A stretch of DNA of 25,000 nucleotides from Owenia fusiformis (Eukaryota > Annelida > Polychaeta > Sabellida > Oweniidae): contig CAIIXF020000201.1 in the NCBI GenBank assembly GCA_903813345.2, positions 1 through 25,000 of the forward strand, given 5' to 3'. Within the stretch, counting starts at the first letter, position 1; every line of letters starts with the position of its first letter. Below, in pieces: positions 1 through 19,041 of the stretch. The position numbers were made by a program, and so were the translations under genes. The notes under the pieces were generated by a model. It saw only the letters and a list, made by a program, of their open reading frames with translations, did no database searches and was not told the DNA's origin.

Positions 1-700
1 ACAAAAGTAAAGCATTCTGGATTATTTATATGGAATTTAGAAGCTATTAAGAGGAGGAGTATGAGAAAAAACTGTGGTGAGGCCTGCTCTTGAAATCCAA
101 TAACTAGAATAAATTAAGTAACATGGTTTGAAGCTAAAACTGCTTAAGAACATGAAATTACAACAATCTAAAATACATGCTATCCTCTGAAACCTTCCTT
201 TTCAGAGTGCTCCGTAATTATTAAATAAAAATTATTCTTTTGATAATTACTTAAGTAATAAAGAATTGGTCCTGGCATTTTGCCCAATGGCCTTGTCATC
301 TCAATGAATTCTAATGTTGTTTATTTTCTGTGTTAATCAGTGTGTACCGAAGCATTAATTGTTATCTTGGCCTGGAAATAGATATCTATCATTCAACATA
401 ACAGTTCAAATTTAGTTGATTCAAATCATGATTGCCTAGGAGGCACCAGACAATAATATACATACTAGAATAAATAAATAAATTCATACTGGGGTAAGAC
501 TTTTGCTAAATACTGGAATAAATATAAGAACCATACTGATGCAGGGGTTTCACGAGAATTTCTCACAACAGGCTAAATAATTGAAAACAAAAGGCAAAAT
601 TAATAGAAATCATAAACTTAAAAATTGAAAAGTACCTAAAAACAACTACCCTGCGCGCAGAGTCTAGTTAAACTACACTCTGCCTAGTAGAGACCATATT
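1..700. other. A+T-rich spacer without recognised features
   Basis: No open frame with coding character, no splice-bounded exon and no repeat with clear ends was found. There is only simple A/T-rich sequence, such as a short TAAA run near 470-483. Confidence 0.6.
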
Positions 701-711
701 ACAGTTTAGCA

Positions 712-900
712 GCCCCGCCCCCACGACGGGTACCGATGCCAGTTTGGGTAACAAATCACTTCTGACCTACGCGCTGACCTTTCTTTCATCAATCAGCGAG
801 CTTGAAGAAACATATGCCAAATGCGTGCTAATTAAATATGCGCATGTTATTGGTCAATTCCGGGCTCAACGATGACGTCAGAAGGAATGACCATATATAG
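712..900 (+). promoter_or_regulatory. Candidate promoter: GC box, CRE, TATA-like
   Basis: In order, the sequence shows a GC-box-like GCCCCGCCCCC (712-722), an inverted CCAAT-like ATTGGTC (849-855), a perfect cAMP-response element TGACGTCA (873-880) and a TATATAG (894-900). This stretch is richer in G+C than its surroundings. The order and spacing fit a promoter read to the right with initiation roughly 25-35 bases past the TATA-like box. That reading is an inference from motifs only. The strand is uncertain because CRE and GC boxes work in both directions. Confidence 0.4.
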
Positions 901-1052
901 AACGTCGGTCAAATTTGGCCCACGAACACTGATTGGCGCGGTGAGTTCACAGGTTTATTTTAGTTTGAAAGAGTGAAAACAAAGCTCTCTTTTAAGAAGT
1001 GAAGTCAAACGAATGCAAAGGGTAAAAAACAACAGGCGATTTTGTGAAAACA

Positions 1053-1097
1053 ATGGGTGAAAATCAACTGTTGCCTGCTACTAATGGAACCCCTACT
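1053..1097 (+). CDS. Possible first coding exon of an unidentified gene
   Basis: An ATG about 150 bases past the TATA-like box lies in a strong initiation context (ACAATGG, A at -3 and G at +4). It opens a short frame beginning MGENQLLPATNG. The frame closes with TAA at 1122-1124, but an ACTG|GTGAAAG sequence at 1098 could act as a splice donor after about 15 codons. I do not recognise the peptide, and no downstream exon was found. The support is only the start context together with the upstream promoter-like motifs, so it could equally be a short upstream ORF or chance. Confidence 0.22.
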
Positions 1098-1124
1098 GGT
1101 GAAAGATACTATGTGAATACATAA

Positions 1125-2082
1125 TGAAGTAGGACTTGCTAATATACATTCTGTAAATAAGTAATACAATAGCAGTATATAAGTTTGTTAGATCAAGTAT
1201 TGGATGATATTGTATAATCATCATTGTGTATGAGTTTTTGCATTATACACTCAAGAAAAAAATGTATTTATCAGTTTTTTCAGGATCTGAACCAAACATA
1301 AAAAATGAAGGAAAACCTGATACAAAATGTTTAATGAAGACTGGGTATTGAAAAATATGAGATGGGGCACAAGAAATAGGAGTGAGGGGCGGGGGCACTT
1401 TTGGATAAATAACAAATAATGCACCCAATGTATAAAACAATGTACAGTGAAATTACATTAAATTAACAAAGCTCAGTGATGTTGAAAAATTCAATGACAT
1501 CGAAAAAATAAAAAATTGCCCTCAGTAGTGGTGCGTTCTTGTGGGGTGGAACAATACATTTGTAACTCCTCAATAACTGGCACTATGGGACATGAGATGG
1601 CAATGTTAACATCAACATTCTTAAAGTTGTGGGTGTTAAAAAATTATAATTAAAAGTTTGTTTAGCTAGGGTGCATGGGACCCCTTACTTCCTACTAAAC
1701 TATCTGGCATTGTTTCCATTTCCATTCCACTTAGCATTCATTTCTACGGATCTCATGCAAAGTTTAAAACAACACCTTTGAGGAATGATTATCACTCAAC
1801 AATGCACTGAGTCCAGGACTTAAATGCTGAAACACACAATTGAAATCATATTAAACTATTTAAACTGTCTGACTAATATTCTACTGGATGTAATCCTTCA
1901 AGTAACTACATGTAGTTTGCTTTCCTCAGTCATGTGACTTAGTTTGGTGTCATTTTAATTTTATATTTCGTGAGTACATTGTCATGATTTATTAGACAAC
2001 GATAGTTTGTTATTCCATTAATGTGAGTGAGGAATATGATAGTGAATAATAAAACAAATATTCAATTCTATTGAGGTGAATA
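1125..2082. other. Spacer without recognised features
   Basis: No coding signal or bounded repeat was seen. The open frame on the minus strand at 1243-1440 has no splice signals, no recognisable family and ordinary A/T-rich composition. Confidence 0.55.
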
Positions 2083-2090
2083 CCTAGGTG
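2083..2090. repeat. Left 8-bp target-site duplication (CCTAGGTG)
   Basis: It is identical to 2836-2843 on the far side of the fold-back element. The 6-bp core CCTAGG is itself palindromic. Confidence 0.8.
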
Positions 2091-2835
2091 TTATCCCGTT
2101 CCAGGACTATAGTCCTGTACGGAGCCAATACATTTGCCTGTACGATTACAACTTGGGAGAATTATCTACGCCCCTTCCACTTAAGAAACCTACCTCAATG
2201 CATTCTACAACTCAAAATGTAACTTCTAATATATTGGAACCGCCGATTGTCTGGGTTAGTTGGCAGAAGAGGTCTTTTTGTTTCTTATGGCTCTTTTGGT
2301 CGAAGTTCGATTAAGATGGCGGTTATAACGGAATTTCCCGAACTCTTCCGTAATAGCACGAACTTGGTTTTTCGTTACGTCACTTCCGTGTAAAATGGAT
2401 TTGTTTCGGGTAAGAGGGAATTTCGAAAATTTCGGACAATATTTTCAATATTTACTGCCATGTCGACATCCTATGCTCTTAACTGTATACCGAATGGTTA
2501 AACAATGTTTCTTACCGGAAACAAATCCATTTTACATGGAAGTGAAGTAACGAAAAACCAAGTTCGTGCTATTACGGAAGAGTTCGGGAAATTCCGTTAT
2601 AACCGCCATCTTAATCGAACTTCGACCAAAAGAGCCATAAGAAACAAAAAGACCTCGTTCTGCCAACTAACCCAGACAATCGGCGGTTCCAATATATTAG
2701 AAGTTACATTTTGAGTTCTAGAATGCATTGAGGTAGGTTTCTTAAGTGGAAGGGGCGTAGATAATTCTCCCAAGTTGTAATCGTACAGGCAAATGTATGG
2801 GCTCCGTACAGGACTATAGTCCGGGAACAGGATAA
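2091..2835. mobile_element. Fold-back DNA transposon, long inverted arms, 8-bp TSD
   Basis: A 745-bp element is made of two inverted arms of about 325 bp (2091-2415 and 2510-2835), nearly identical with only scattered differences, around a spacer of about 94 bp. The ends read TTATCC(C/T)GTTCC inward. The flanks carry the 8-bp direct repeat CCTAGGTG (2083-2090 and 2836-2843), interpreted as the target-site duplication. Just inside each end is a short palindrome, AGGACTATAGTCCT on the left. No transposase is encoded, so it is non-autonomous. Open frames inside it, including one at 2505-2714, are by-products of the arms. An 8-bp duplication with long arms would fit MULE-like or other fold-back families, but the superfamily is not settled. 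The element at 19429 shares ends and subterminal sequence. Confidence 0.9.
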
Positions 2836-2843
2836 CCTAGGTG

Positions 2844-3790
2844 CATCTTTCACAAGTGATATTCCATGAAGCCCAAAAAATATAATTTGTGTAAATTTTG
2901 TAAAAATTTGTAACAGAAACAGATTTTTTGGATGTCTGCGTCTTTTTGAATAACTACGTATTGGACTAGAACGGGCTTACAACAATTTTTTTACAAAAGA
3001 TTGATTGATTTAGTCATTGCCTGGGGTTGTTGTCCAGGATGAAGCAGCTTTTAAATTGAAAAATAAATTGTGCAAACTTTTTGGTACAGTATTTCATAAT
3101 GTAAAATGTCACAAAATACTGTAGGGATCACTATATTAAATATGATTTTATTTAGACTACTGGAGAGGTTATTTACTATCATATTGTCATCACCCTATGA
3201 TGGTAACAAAAATGACACAAATCAATTGAATTTATCACATAACTTTTCTAGCAAGTGGCTCCAGGTCTATGACTACAAGGTTTACAGTTTGGGACAAAAA
3301 TAATTACTCATGGATTGCTGAAGTGAGGATTTCCCATTAAAAATAAGAGAATTTGCAAGAGGCCGTACATCGGCGTAGCGCCTGTAACTCAGATTGCCCT
3401 CTTGCGTACCCAATAGAAAAAATAAAAATGTGTTAAAAGTGCATTATTTATCCACATTTATTAATGATTCTTTATTTGTATAATTCACCATTAAGTTTTA
3501 TTTGAACATTATTATTTAAAGTTGATAAAAACGCTCAGATTGATCAGATGAAATCTTCGAAAAAAATTCCCAGTGGAGCAAACCCCTGGGCCCCCCAAGA
3601 TGTGTGCATTCGGACATCCCATTTTTATGCTATAATGTACTTGAATTTTTACCTAAAGTGAAAGACTTTTGTCACCATCATTACCATGAAAATGGCATCA
3701 ATTTATTTTGATTTATTTAGAGATTCATTCATGAAACTGATGCCTCAGCAGATGATAAATAAATATGACATCATTTTTGATGTAAACACT
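2844..3790. other. Spacer with no supported gene
   Basis: The longest open frame (3106-3303, +) has no family resemblance and no splice signals. A stretch at about 3311-3366 (GAGGATTTCCC core) loosely resembles 4874-4935 on the other side of the mariner element and may be an old dispersed repeat. Confidence 0.5.
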
Positions 3791-3792
3791 TA

Positions 3793-4772
3793 TACAGGGT
3801 GACCCAAAAAAATGCAACCCTCCATTTCTTCAATATTTTTCATAAATGGAGATTAATTGCCGTGAGATTTGGCACACAAGGACTTCATTCAATGTGGGAT
3901 CCTTTGGCAAAGTTTTAATAATTATAGTCTTATATTGATAGAGTTATGGTTGTTTCAAAATATGCTCCAGATGTCGTCAATTTCGCTGAAAACAAACTTG
4001 CAATGTTCAAGGAAAACTGTTCATAACACGGATGCATTCTTCCCCATGGGTATGGCTCACATTTTTGCAGCCATTGCTTATTGGAGTTCTGCAATTGCGG
4101 AAGGGTTATTTTCATACACATTATCCTTTAAATAACCCCATATATAGAAGTCAGGGGCATTGAGATCAATACTTTGGGATGACCATGGGTTCTCCATCCT
4201 AGGAGAGATAATCTTCTCATAGAAATGACTAGTGAACCAGGCTATGCTATCATTAGAAGTGTGAGGAGTAGCCCCATCCTTCTAGAACCACTGTTCTTGT
4301 CTATTGAAGCCTCTATGTCACTCTAGAACTGCCTAGAACTTCCTGGGAACGCCAATATTGCGCTGTGTGTTAACAGTAACAGCGTTGCCATTATCAACCT
4401 CAAACAAAAAGGGGCTGATGATCTCATGTTCGGAAATTGGCAGCCCAAGTTGTGCATTTAATAGAGTGTAGGGGCCTTTGAAGCACTTCATCTGGAATTT
4501 GTGATCCCAGAACACATTGTTTCTTGAGTTTACATGTTCAGAAAGAAGGGAATGTGATTCATCTGAAAACCTAACATTGGAAATGGACGACATTTGGAGC
4601 ATATTTTGAAACGGCCATAACTCTATCAATATAAGACTATAATTATTAAAACTTTGCCAAACGATCCCACATTGAATGAAGTCCTTGTGTGTCAAATTTC
4701 TGAGCAATTAACCTCCATTTAAGAAAAATATTGAAGAAATGGAGGGTTGCATTTTTTTTGAGTCACCCTGTA
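3793..4772 (-). mobile_element. Mariner/IS630-type transposon, internally deleted
   Basis: A 980-bp element begins TACAGGGTGACCC and ends with the complement (GGGTGACTC at the right end), flanked by TA (3791-3792 and 4773-4774), the usual mariner target duplication. The terminal inverted repeats are long, about 192 bp (3793-3984 and 4580-4772), and about 90% identical by eye. Between them the minus strand carries the C-terminal half of a mariner-family transposase with stop codons. Mariners usually have TIRs of about 30 bp, so the long TIR is unusual. The N-terminal DNA-binding half is missing, which indicates an internal deletion. Confidence 0.93.
4122..4579 (-). pseudogene. Mariner-family transposase remnant (catalytic domain)
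   Basis: Read on the minus strand, the sequence starts abruptly at the inner edge of the right TIR and shows the RFSDESH block holding the first catalytic Asp. It continues with EVDNGNAVTVN, then KDGATPHTS (second Asp), then SIDLNAPDFYIWGYLKD (third Asp). The second and third Asp are separated by 36 residues. This order and these blocks are typical of the DDE/D catalytic domain of Tc1/mariner transposases. In-frame stops interrupt it (TAG, TGA and TAG between about 4270 and 4335, and TAA near 4121), and the expected QQDG appears as stop-KDG. The N-terminal helix-turn-helix region is absent. The product would be inactive. Confidence 0.92.
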
Positions 4773-4774
4773 TA

Positions 4775-5462
4775 TGACCTCTGCATATTCAAAAGACTAT
4801 ATTTTCAAATGTAATTAACAATGGGTGAAAATGGAAATATTGTTGTAAGAGTTCAGTGATAAATCCATGAATAGTGGATTTACCGAAGGGAGGATTTCCC
4901 CCCAAAAAAAATTAGATCATTTTCAAAAGGCCACCTAGATCTATTTATATTTAAAAGGAAGACAAGGAAGGCAGATATTTGGAAATTTGGTATGAATGTA
5001 TGATATTGGTCCTTACATTTTGACATTTGGTATGGCACTGGTCTTATATTTGGACATATGGATTTCGAATGTTATTTTGGTTGGTATGGTAACATATTGA
5101 AATTTGACAGATTGGTATGGGAACATATTGATATCTGATGGTTCAGCCTAGGACCCCCACAATCTTTCCATGTTTTTTCTTCTCAGATTGGCCAGAATTT
5201 GGTCGTGCTGCATACCTACCCAAATAGAGTAAACCCCCTAGAAGGAGAGTTAACAAAATGTAAAATATACAAATTTTAGGGGTATGTACATTGAGACAAT
5301 ATAACTCTCTCAAACCACAATGCTTTGGAAATGGTGATAGAAAATCAACTCATCATTTATTTATCGTCCGAACTGAAATCAACCCCAATGGGGGTAACAC
5401 GGGGGTATTAACAATCCCAGCATGGGCATTCAAAACCCCATGGTCCCGGTAACAGCAAAGAT
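4775..5462. other. Spacer without recognised genes
   Basis: Low-complexity T/G/A-rich text with repeated TTTGGTATGG-type phrases at about 4987-5120 suggests a decayed tandem repeat. No coding exon was seen. Confidence 0.5.
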
Positions 5463-5584
5463 GTTTATCTGGAGGATTGGGCAGAGCCCTTTTGTATTTT
5501 AAGCCCGCTACAATTTATGACAAGGGACTTTGAAAGTATTTGAGGGCTCTGCCCGATCCCCGGGGCCCGATCCTCCAGACAAAC
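5463..5584. repeat. Imperfect inverted repeat (small hairpin element)
   Basis: GTTTATCTGGAGGATTGGG at the left is matched by its complement (CCCGATCCTCCAGACAAAC) at the right. A second pair, GGCAGAGCCC and GGGCTCTGCC, lies inside, offset by a 14-bp G/C-rich insertion in the right arm. No target duplication is evident. It could be a short palindromic MITE or a decayed local inversion. Confidence 0.6.
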
Positions 5585-5868
5585 CTAACATTAGACCTAT
5601 AAAGTAAAATCATAAATGTTTGTGAGTACTTTGAATTTAAAAAATAAGCAATGAAATGACCAAATTGAAACAGTTAGATCTAATGTAAAAATAGAAACAT
5701 TTATATTTATCCTAACATTTGTATAGGCTGTTTTACATACAGATTTGCATTCTTAGATTGATAATCAATTCGTAAACAATAATCTACAATAAGTAAGAGC
5801 ACAACGTTTGCTTTACAATATCACAATAACCCCAAGATGACAATTAATTCGACTTGAATTGAACTTAC
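5585..5868. other. A+T-rich spacer
   Basis: No coding or repeat signal was seen. This would be intron if the exon at 5869-5990 is real. Confidence 0.45.
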
Positions 5869-5990
5869 CAGATTTTTGACTTTTCCTCTCCCTGCTCGAT
5901 TACGCCAGGACACTGAACGAAAACAACTCCCGGGATGTAGTTCCTCAAGATGAGCTTTGATTGCTGCAACGCTAAGTTCAGACAGTACTT
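5869..5990 (-). CDS. Candidate internal exon of an unrecognised gene
   Basis: On the minus strand a 122-bp segment is open, with an AG just upstream (TTTTAAG|AAG) and a strong donor at its end (CTG|GTAAGT). One frame gives 40 residues beginning VLSELSVAAIKAHLEELHP, an amphipathic-looking helix, followed by a basic stretch (SWRNRAGRGKVKNL). The composition is unlike the A/T-rich surroundings and looks like protein. The upstream pyrimidine tract is weak, and an alternative acceptor (GTTGCAG) lies about 30 bases further in. I do not recognise the family. Neighbouring exons would have to lie in the transposon-rich sequence on either side, and none was identified. Confidence 0.42.
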
Positions 5991-6879
5991 CTTAAAATGG
6001 ATTTATTAATTTCTTCAAAACTGCATTTAAAAATTATCCCAGTGTATTATAACATGTATATTACTACATTTGATTATATCTTGCTGTAATGATGCCTATC
6101 TAAATACAAAGTTGTAAAAACAACTCGAGTTGTAAAAACGGAGAAAATAAATTAAACGCTAAAACATGTAAAACACTTAGTAGCTTTAGTGGTTTTTTTA
6201 CTTGATCATTTGTTTGGATCTGTTGCTGTACCATTGCGTGTTATAAATCTGTTGTTGCAACGCCATGTTCACCTTCAAGTTAAGGGTATTAGTCTATCCT
6301 AAGATGGTTTCCATTTTATCTATTCACATAATAAAGCCTTAATTATTCAAATGCCGAATCAGTTTTTTATTATGAACTAACCCAGTTACCATACCAATGG
6401 ATTATTGAACAATATGCTTGCTGTAATGACGTTTAATAGTTGATAATAATAAATGCAAAATTGAAGCAAATGAAACATAAACTTTGAAATACAATGTGAC
6501 AATGTGATTTCCTTAAAAAGTAAGTTGTTTTGTTGCCAAAAATGATAAGGTATTAAGGTAACAATAGGTTTTTGGATATGTCATGTGATACGATATGTTT
6601 AAAACCCGTCAAGTAATTGCGATACCAAAGTACAAGTATTAATAACTTACTTCACATAAGTTAAATTAAATAATACAGTATGGTGTTCAAAATCAATGGA
6701 CGGTCACCATTCGTAATCTTAAAATGGGCACAGCGCTTTAATCAATTAAGCATTGTATGTATTATTTTTCTAAAATGCGTGTCTTTATTGTACAAGCATA
6801 TTTTCAAATAGATAGTATGGTAGTTTTGTCGATAATGTGATTAGACAACAAAAAATCAAAAAAAAATATGAAGCGACGC
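5991..6879. other. Spacer without recognised genes
   Basis: The only structured piece is a perfect 14-bp palindrome ACAACTCGAGTTGT (6120-6133), flanked by direct copies of GTTGTAAAAAC. Otherwise the stretch is A/T-rich. Confidence 0.5.
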
Positions 6880-6911
6880 AAACGCTCGTAACTTGGGGTA
6901 AAAGGTGCGTA
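6880..6911. repeat. 32-bp direct repeat, copy 1
   Basis: The copy begins AAACGCTCGTAACTTGGGG and ends in GGTGCGTA. It differs at two positions from 7074-7105. The copies start 194 bases apart in the same orientation and are richer in G+C than their surroundings. Confidence 0.8.
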
Positions 6912-7073
6912 GACGGGCAAGCACTTTTTCATGTCGCGTATTCATTATCGTACTGTGCTCTTGCAAAGGAGATTCTATGTGTGTACTTTGTTAGCAGTGA
7001 TTTTTTAAATATGTTTCTGAAAGTATAATATCATGTTTTGAGACTTTAATCTAAACAATTATCGTTTTACGAA

Positions 7074-7105
7074 AAACGCTCGTAACATGGGGTAAAAGGA
7101 GCGTA
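7074..7105. repeat. 32-bp direct repeat, copy 2
   Basis: The copy begins AAACGCTCGTAACATGGGG and ends in GGAGCGTA. The two differences from copy 1 are both T to A. The sequence between the copies is not itself repeated. Confidence 0.8.
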
Positions 7106-7660
7106 AAAATCAATCTCGATCACTTCAGTTTTCTCAAAATGTATTTAAAAGTGGAGAAATTCCTGTCAATGGGATGTTCCCTAGACCCTATTCTCAAATC
7201 TGACGAAGTTTGAGCGGAAGAATCTAGCGAGAAAGATATGAAAAATAATTTCCCTCAAGTTTCTGATCTCATGAGAGATAGGTCCGAATGTTGTAACAAG
7301 ATAGGGTCCATTTTTTCGGTGGACGGAGAAAACCGTACACTATACGTCATTGTTTTTGTGTGTGATCAGAACCATAAAAAAGGGATTCAAAAACGCTTTC
7401 CATTGGTGTATACGGCTATTTCCAGCAATGTCTAGAACAATGTTTTTCAGCCACGCGCCAGATACCCCAGTCGAAAATATTTGAAAGGTTATAACTTGTG
7501 CTTAAATCATTGTTGCGGCTCAATTTGCCGTTTACAGGTGCGTGGGGGAGTACTTTATAGTATCTGATTGTTTAAACTACATTTTAAAACAAAATAAGTG
7601 AAAAATAGCAAAAAAAAATTTTTTCGAAAAGTGGACGGAGGAAACATGGGGTATTGTATG
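7106..7660. other. Spacer without supported gene
   Basis: The open frame at 7238-7435 (+) lacks splice signals and family resemblance. GACCCTAT near 7185 and ATAGGGTC near 7302 form a short inverted pair. Nothing else was found. Confidence 0.45.
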
Positions 7661-7702
7661 AGTGGACGGACGTACGTACGTACGGACGGACGGACGGACG
7701 GA
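7661..7702. repeat. Compound tetranucleotide microsatellite
   Basis: GTGGACGGACGTACGTACGT passes into a GGAC run (four or more units). It is followed by TTCGTTCGATGGGATAATAA (7729-7748), a phrase that looks like the end of a short dispersed element. The microsatellite creates meaningless minus-strand frames rich in SVRPSVR. Confidence 0.9.
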
Positions 7703-7740
7703 GGCGTTCCCTATATCCCTCCGAACTTCGTTCGATGGGA

Positions 7741-8000
7741 TAATAAAATAGTAGATTAATCCGGTAGCAGACATCCAAAAGTTGCATTCGCGAATAGTGT
7801 CATCAATCAAATTTAAATGGGCAGAATTAATTGGGAGGTCATCTGCTTGGACAATTACTTGATGGAGTCACATGGAAAGCGTGGAAGTAATTATTCATTG
7901 AAAAAAATCAAAATCAAACTTGCCTTGGATGGCCTAACACTGAAATTGATTGTCAGTATCCAAAAATACATAATTTTTAACTTTACGTAGTTAGCTATAA
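7741..8000. other. Intergenic spacer downstream of ALKBH6
   Basis: No coding signal was seen. It separates the microsatellite from the ALKBH6 polyadenylation signal. Confidence 0.5.
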
Positions 8001-8006
8001 TTTATT
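8001..8006 (-). terminator. Candidate polyadenylation signal of ALKBH6
   Basis: TTTATT on the plus strand reads AATAAA on the minus strand, 47 bases past the ALKBH6 stop codon. This would give a very short 3' untranslated region. Confidence 0.55.
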
Positions 8007-8052
8007 TTAACAATAATCGTCATACAGCATAATCGAAACAAAAAATAAAAAA

Positions 8053-17140
<9,088 letters not shown>

Positions 17141-17395
17141 ACAAGATTTCAGACTTTTTGCGTGGAAAATCCCTAGTTCATGGTATCGCTACAGTAAAAA
17201 GCACTTCTGGGTAGGAAGCAAACTCCCATGCAATGTCTCGAAAAAGACACTGGGACTGCGGGGGGCAGATGAAGAAATCACCAAAATTTGGAGAAAATAG
17301 TCCCCACTTATAATCATTGATATAATATTCAATTTAATTTTCACACAACTTTGCAAGACTTATGCACAACCGTGTTGTTTGTCTCAGCTGTCACC
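17141..17395 (-). promoter_or_regulatory. 5' flank of ALKBH6 (5' UTR or proximal promoter)
   Basis: No TATA box was seen. A pyrimidine-rich tract ending CCCCCCGCAG, read on the minus strand near 17260, could be an acceptor for a 5' untranslated exon. If so, the true promoter may lie further right, in the CRE/E-box region near 18820-18880. This is inferred only. Confidence 0.3.
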
Positions 17396-17399
17396 AACC

Positions 17400-17612
17400 A
17401 TGTTAGCTTTGCAAGGATCTTGCCATGACCGTGGTAGTGTTATCATTTTATGTTAGTCTCAACCTGATATAACTGTGACAATGCTATATTATATTGCAAG
17501 GCCTGTCACGACTGTGGTAATTAAAGCCTTATATGACTGTGGCAATGGTTGTAAGGCCTGTCATGACCATGGCAATGTTAAACCCTGATATGACCATGAC
17601 AATGTTCACATT
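17400..17612 (-). repeat. Tandem ~57-60-bp repeat, left array (inverted)
   Basis: At least three degenerate units contain GCAAGGCCTGTCAYGACYRT, then GGCAATG and CTGATATGACC. They are the reverse complement of the units at 17755-18055. Confidence 0.82.
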
Positions 17613-17754
17613 CTTGAATGAGATTAGAATAATAGTTTGTGGAAATGAATTATGAGTTAAAGTTGTAGTACATGTTGTAGTAGTCTAGATTTACATATTT
17701 AAGGTAGATAAATGATCAAATTTTTCATAACAGTATTCTCATGCTACTAAATGT

Positions 17755-18055
17755 CAATTAATATAACCATTGTCAAGGGCATATTGTGCTTTAACATTAC
17801 AATCATGACAGGCCTAGCAACCATTGTAACGGTCATATCAGGCTTCAACATTACCATGGTCATGGCAGGCCTTGCAACCATTGTCACGGTCATATCAGGC
17901 TTTAACATTACCACGGTCATGAAGGCCTTGCGACCATTGTCACGGTCATATCAGGCTTTAACATTCATGGTCATGTCAGGCCTTGCAAGTTGCAATATAG
18001 TAAAGCATTGTTACGGTCATATTTTATATCAGGCTTTAACATTACCATATCCCAC
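17755..18055 (+). repeat. Tandem ~57-60-bp repeat, right array
   Basis: About five units contain AACATTACCATGGTCATG, GGCCTTGCAACCATTGT and CACGGTCATATCAGGCTTT. With the inverted array at 17400-17612 they form one large imperfect palindrome about a centre near 17690. The open frame at 17751-18083 (+) is produced by the repeat and has no family resemblance. Confidence 0.88.
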
Positions 18056-18101
18056 AACACCAATATCCATGAAAGGCCAGTAAGGTAACCCCTACCCCTT
18101 G

Positions 18102-18139
18102 AAATCAAACACCCCCCCCCCCCTCCCCCTCCCCCCCCT
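18102..18139. repeat. Poly-C tract
   Basis: An almost pure C run with a few T interruptions. It is likely to be length-variable and error-prone in sequencing. Confidence 0.95.
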
Positions 18140-18815
18140 CAAGGCGCACCAACCCAGTGTTGAATGGCAACAGGCAAAATGCCTTCGCTTAAATAAGTCA
18201 TAAAGTCATAGATGATAGATCTTTACCCCAGAACTTGAATTTTGTTTTTTTAATTTTTTCAAGAAATTACCGTAGTGACACCTTTGACAAGGAGGAAATC
18301 CCTTGAAACGAAAACGAGGCTAGATGTAAATTTCCGAAATGTTGACTGAGAAAGAACGATTTTCTCCAATATTACACGAAAGTCTCTAATATTGCAGCTT
18401 TCAGAAGGTAAGCAAGCAAATAAAGAAAATGTATTTATCGAAGTGTTAGCGTTTTTATGTTGATACAGCTTACGGCCAGGGTGCGTTGGAATTTTTTTGC
18501 AATTTTTGAAAAGCTAAAAACCACTGAATTTACCACAGTCAGAGAGAATGTTTCTGGCGAAAGGAAATTCTGGGATTTCAAACACTTGAAGTTGGGAAAC
18601 CGGAATGGCTTACCTTTTTTAATTCCCGAATCTCTCCGAAATTAGCTCATATCGGTGACTGTAAATTGCACAGCTGTATTCAATGGAGTCTTGTCATATT
18701 CAATCAGCCTCAATTTTAAAGTGTATATTTTATTTTTAACGTGATTTCATCGTTTTTTGTCGACTGGTAAGAATACGCGGGGCAAATGGCAAGATGGATG
18801 ACTTTTGACCTGACC
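18140..18815. other. Unassigned stretch upstream of the promoter-like region
   Basis: CAGAAG|GTAAGC near 18403 resembles a plus-strand donor. The open frame at 18457-18645 (+) has no family resemblance. The text is less A/T-rich than most of the window and may hold 5' exons, but none can be supported. Confidence 0.35.
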
Positions 18816-18821
18816 TATACC

Positions 18822-18876
18822 GATGGCGGTGACGTCATCAATTTTATCTATACAAATTCTATTTGGTCACGTGACC
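18822..18876. promoter_or_regulatory. Promoter-like cluster: YY1-like, CRE and palindromic E-box
   Basis: GATGGCGG (YY1-like, 18823-18830) overlaps a perfect CRE TGACGTCA (18830-18837). It is followed by the 12-bp perfect palindrome GGTCACGTGACC (18865-18876), an E-box in the extended form bound by USF/MITF-TFE-type factors. The cluster lies between minus-strand ALKBH6 and the plus-strand exon candidate at 19040, so it could be a bidirectional promoter. That is inference from motifs and placement. Confidence 0.45.
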
Positions 18877-19041
18877 TTGTGCCAGAAGTCCGACTTTTTG
18901 GTCAGTCGACCTGTTCAAAGTACATTTAGTAATAATTATCGCTTTTCAGAACAATTTAGGAAACAATATTTTCTATCTATGTCAATTACAAAGCATCTAA
19001 GGTACGTAAATTTATATGAACAACTGAGTCAACAGGGATAA

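Noticed and set aside
2505-2714. Open frame of 69 codons (+)
   Set aside because: It lies wholly within the right arm of the fold-back element, and its text is the reverse complement of the left arm.
3311-4935. Similar GAGGATTTCCC...AGGCC texts on either side of the mariner element, taken as flanking repeats
   Set aside because: The similarity is weak and the texts are not adjacent to the element ends, which already have a TA duplication.
6120-6133. 14-bp palindrome ACAACTCGAGTTGT as an operator
   Set aside because: It is a single short palindrome with no gene beside it; chance cannot be excluded.
7577-7810. Minus-strand frames with SVRPSVRTYVRPS
   Set aside because: They are translations of the GGAC/GTAC microsatellite.
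17751-18083. Open frame of 110 codons (+)
   Set aside because: It is produced by the tandem ~57-60-bp units, with no family and low complexity.
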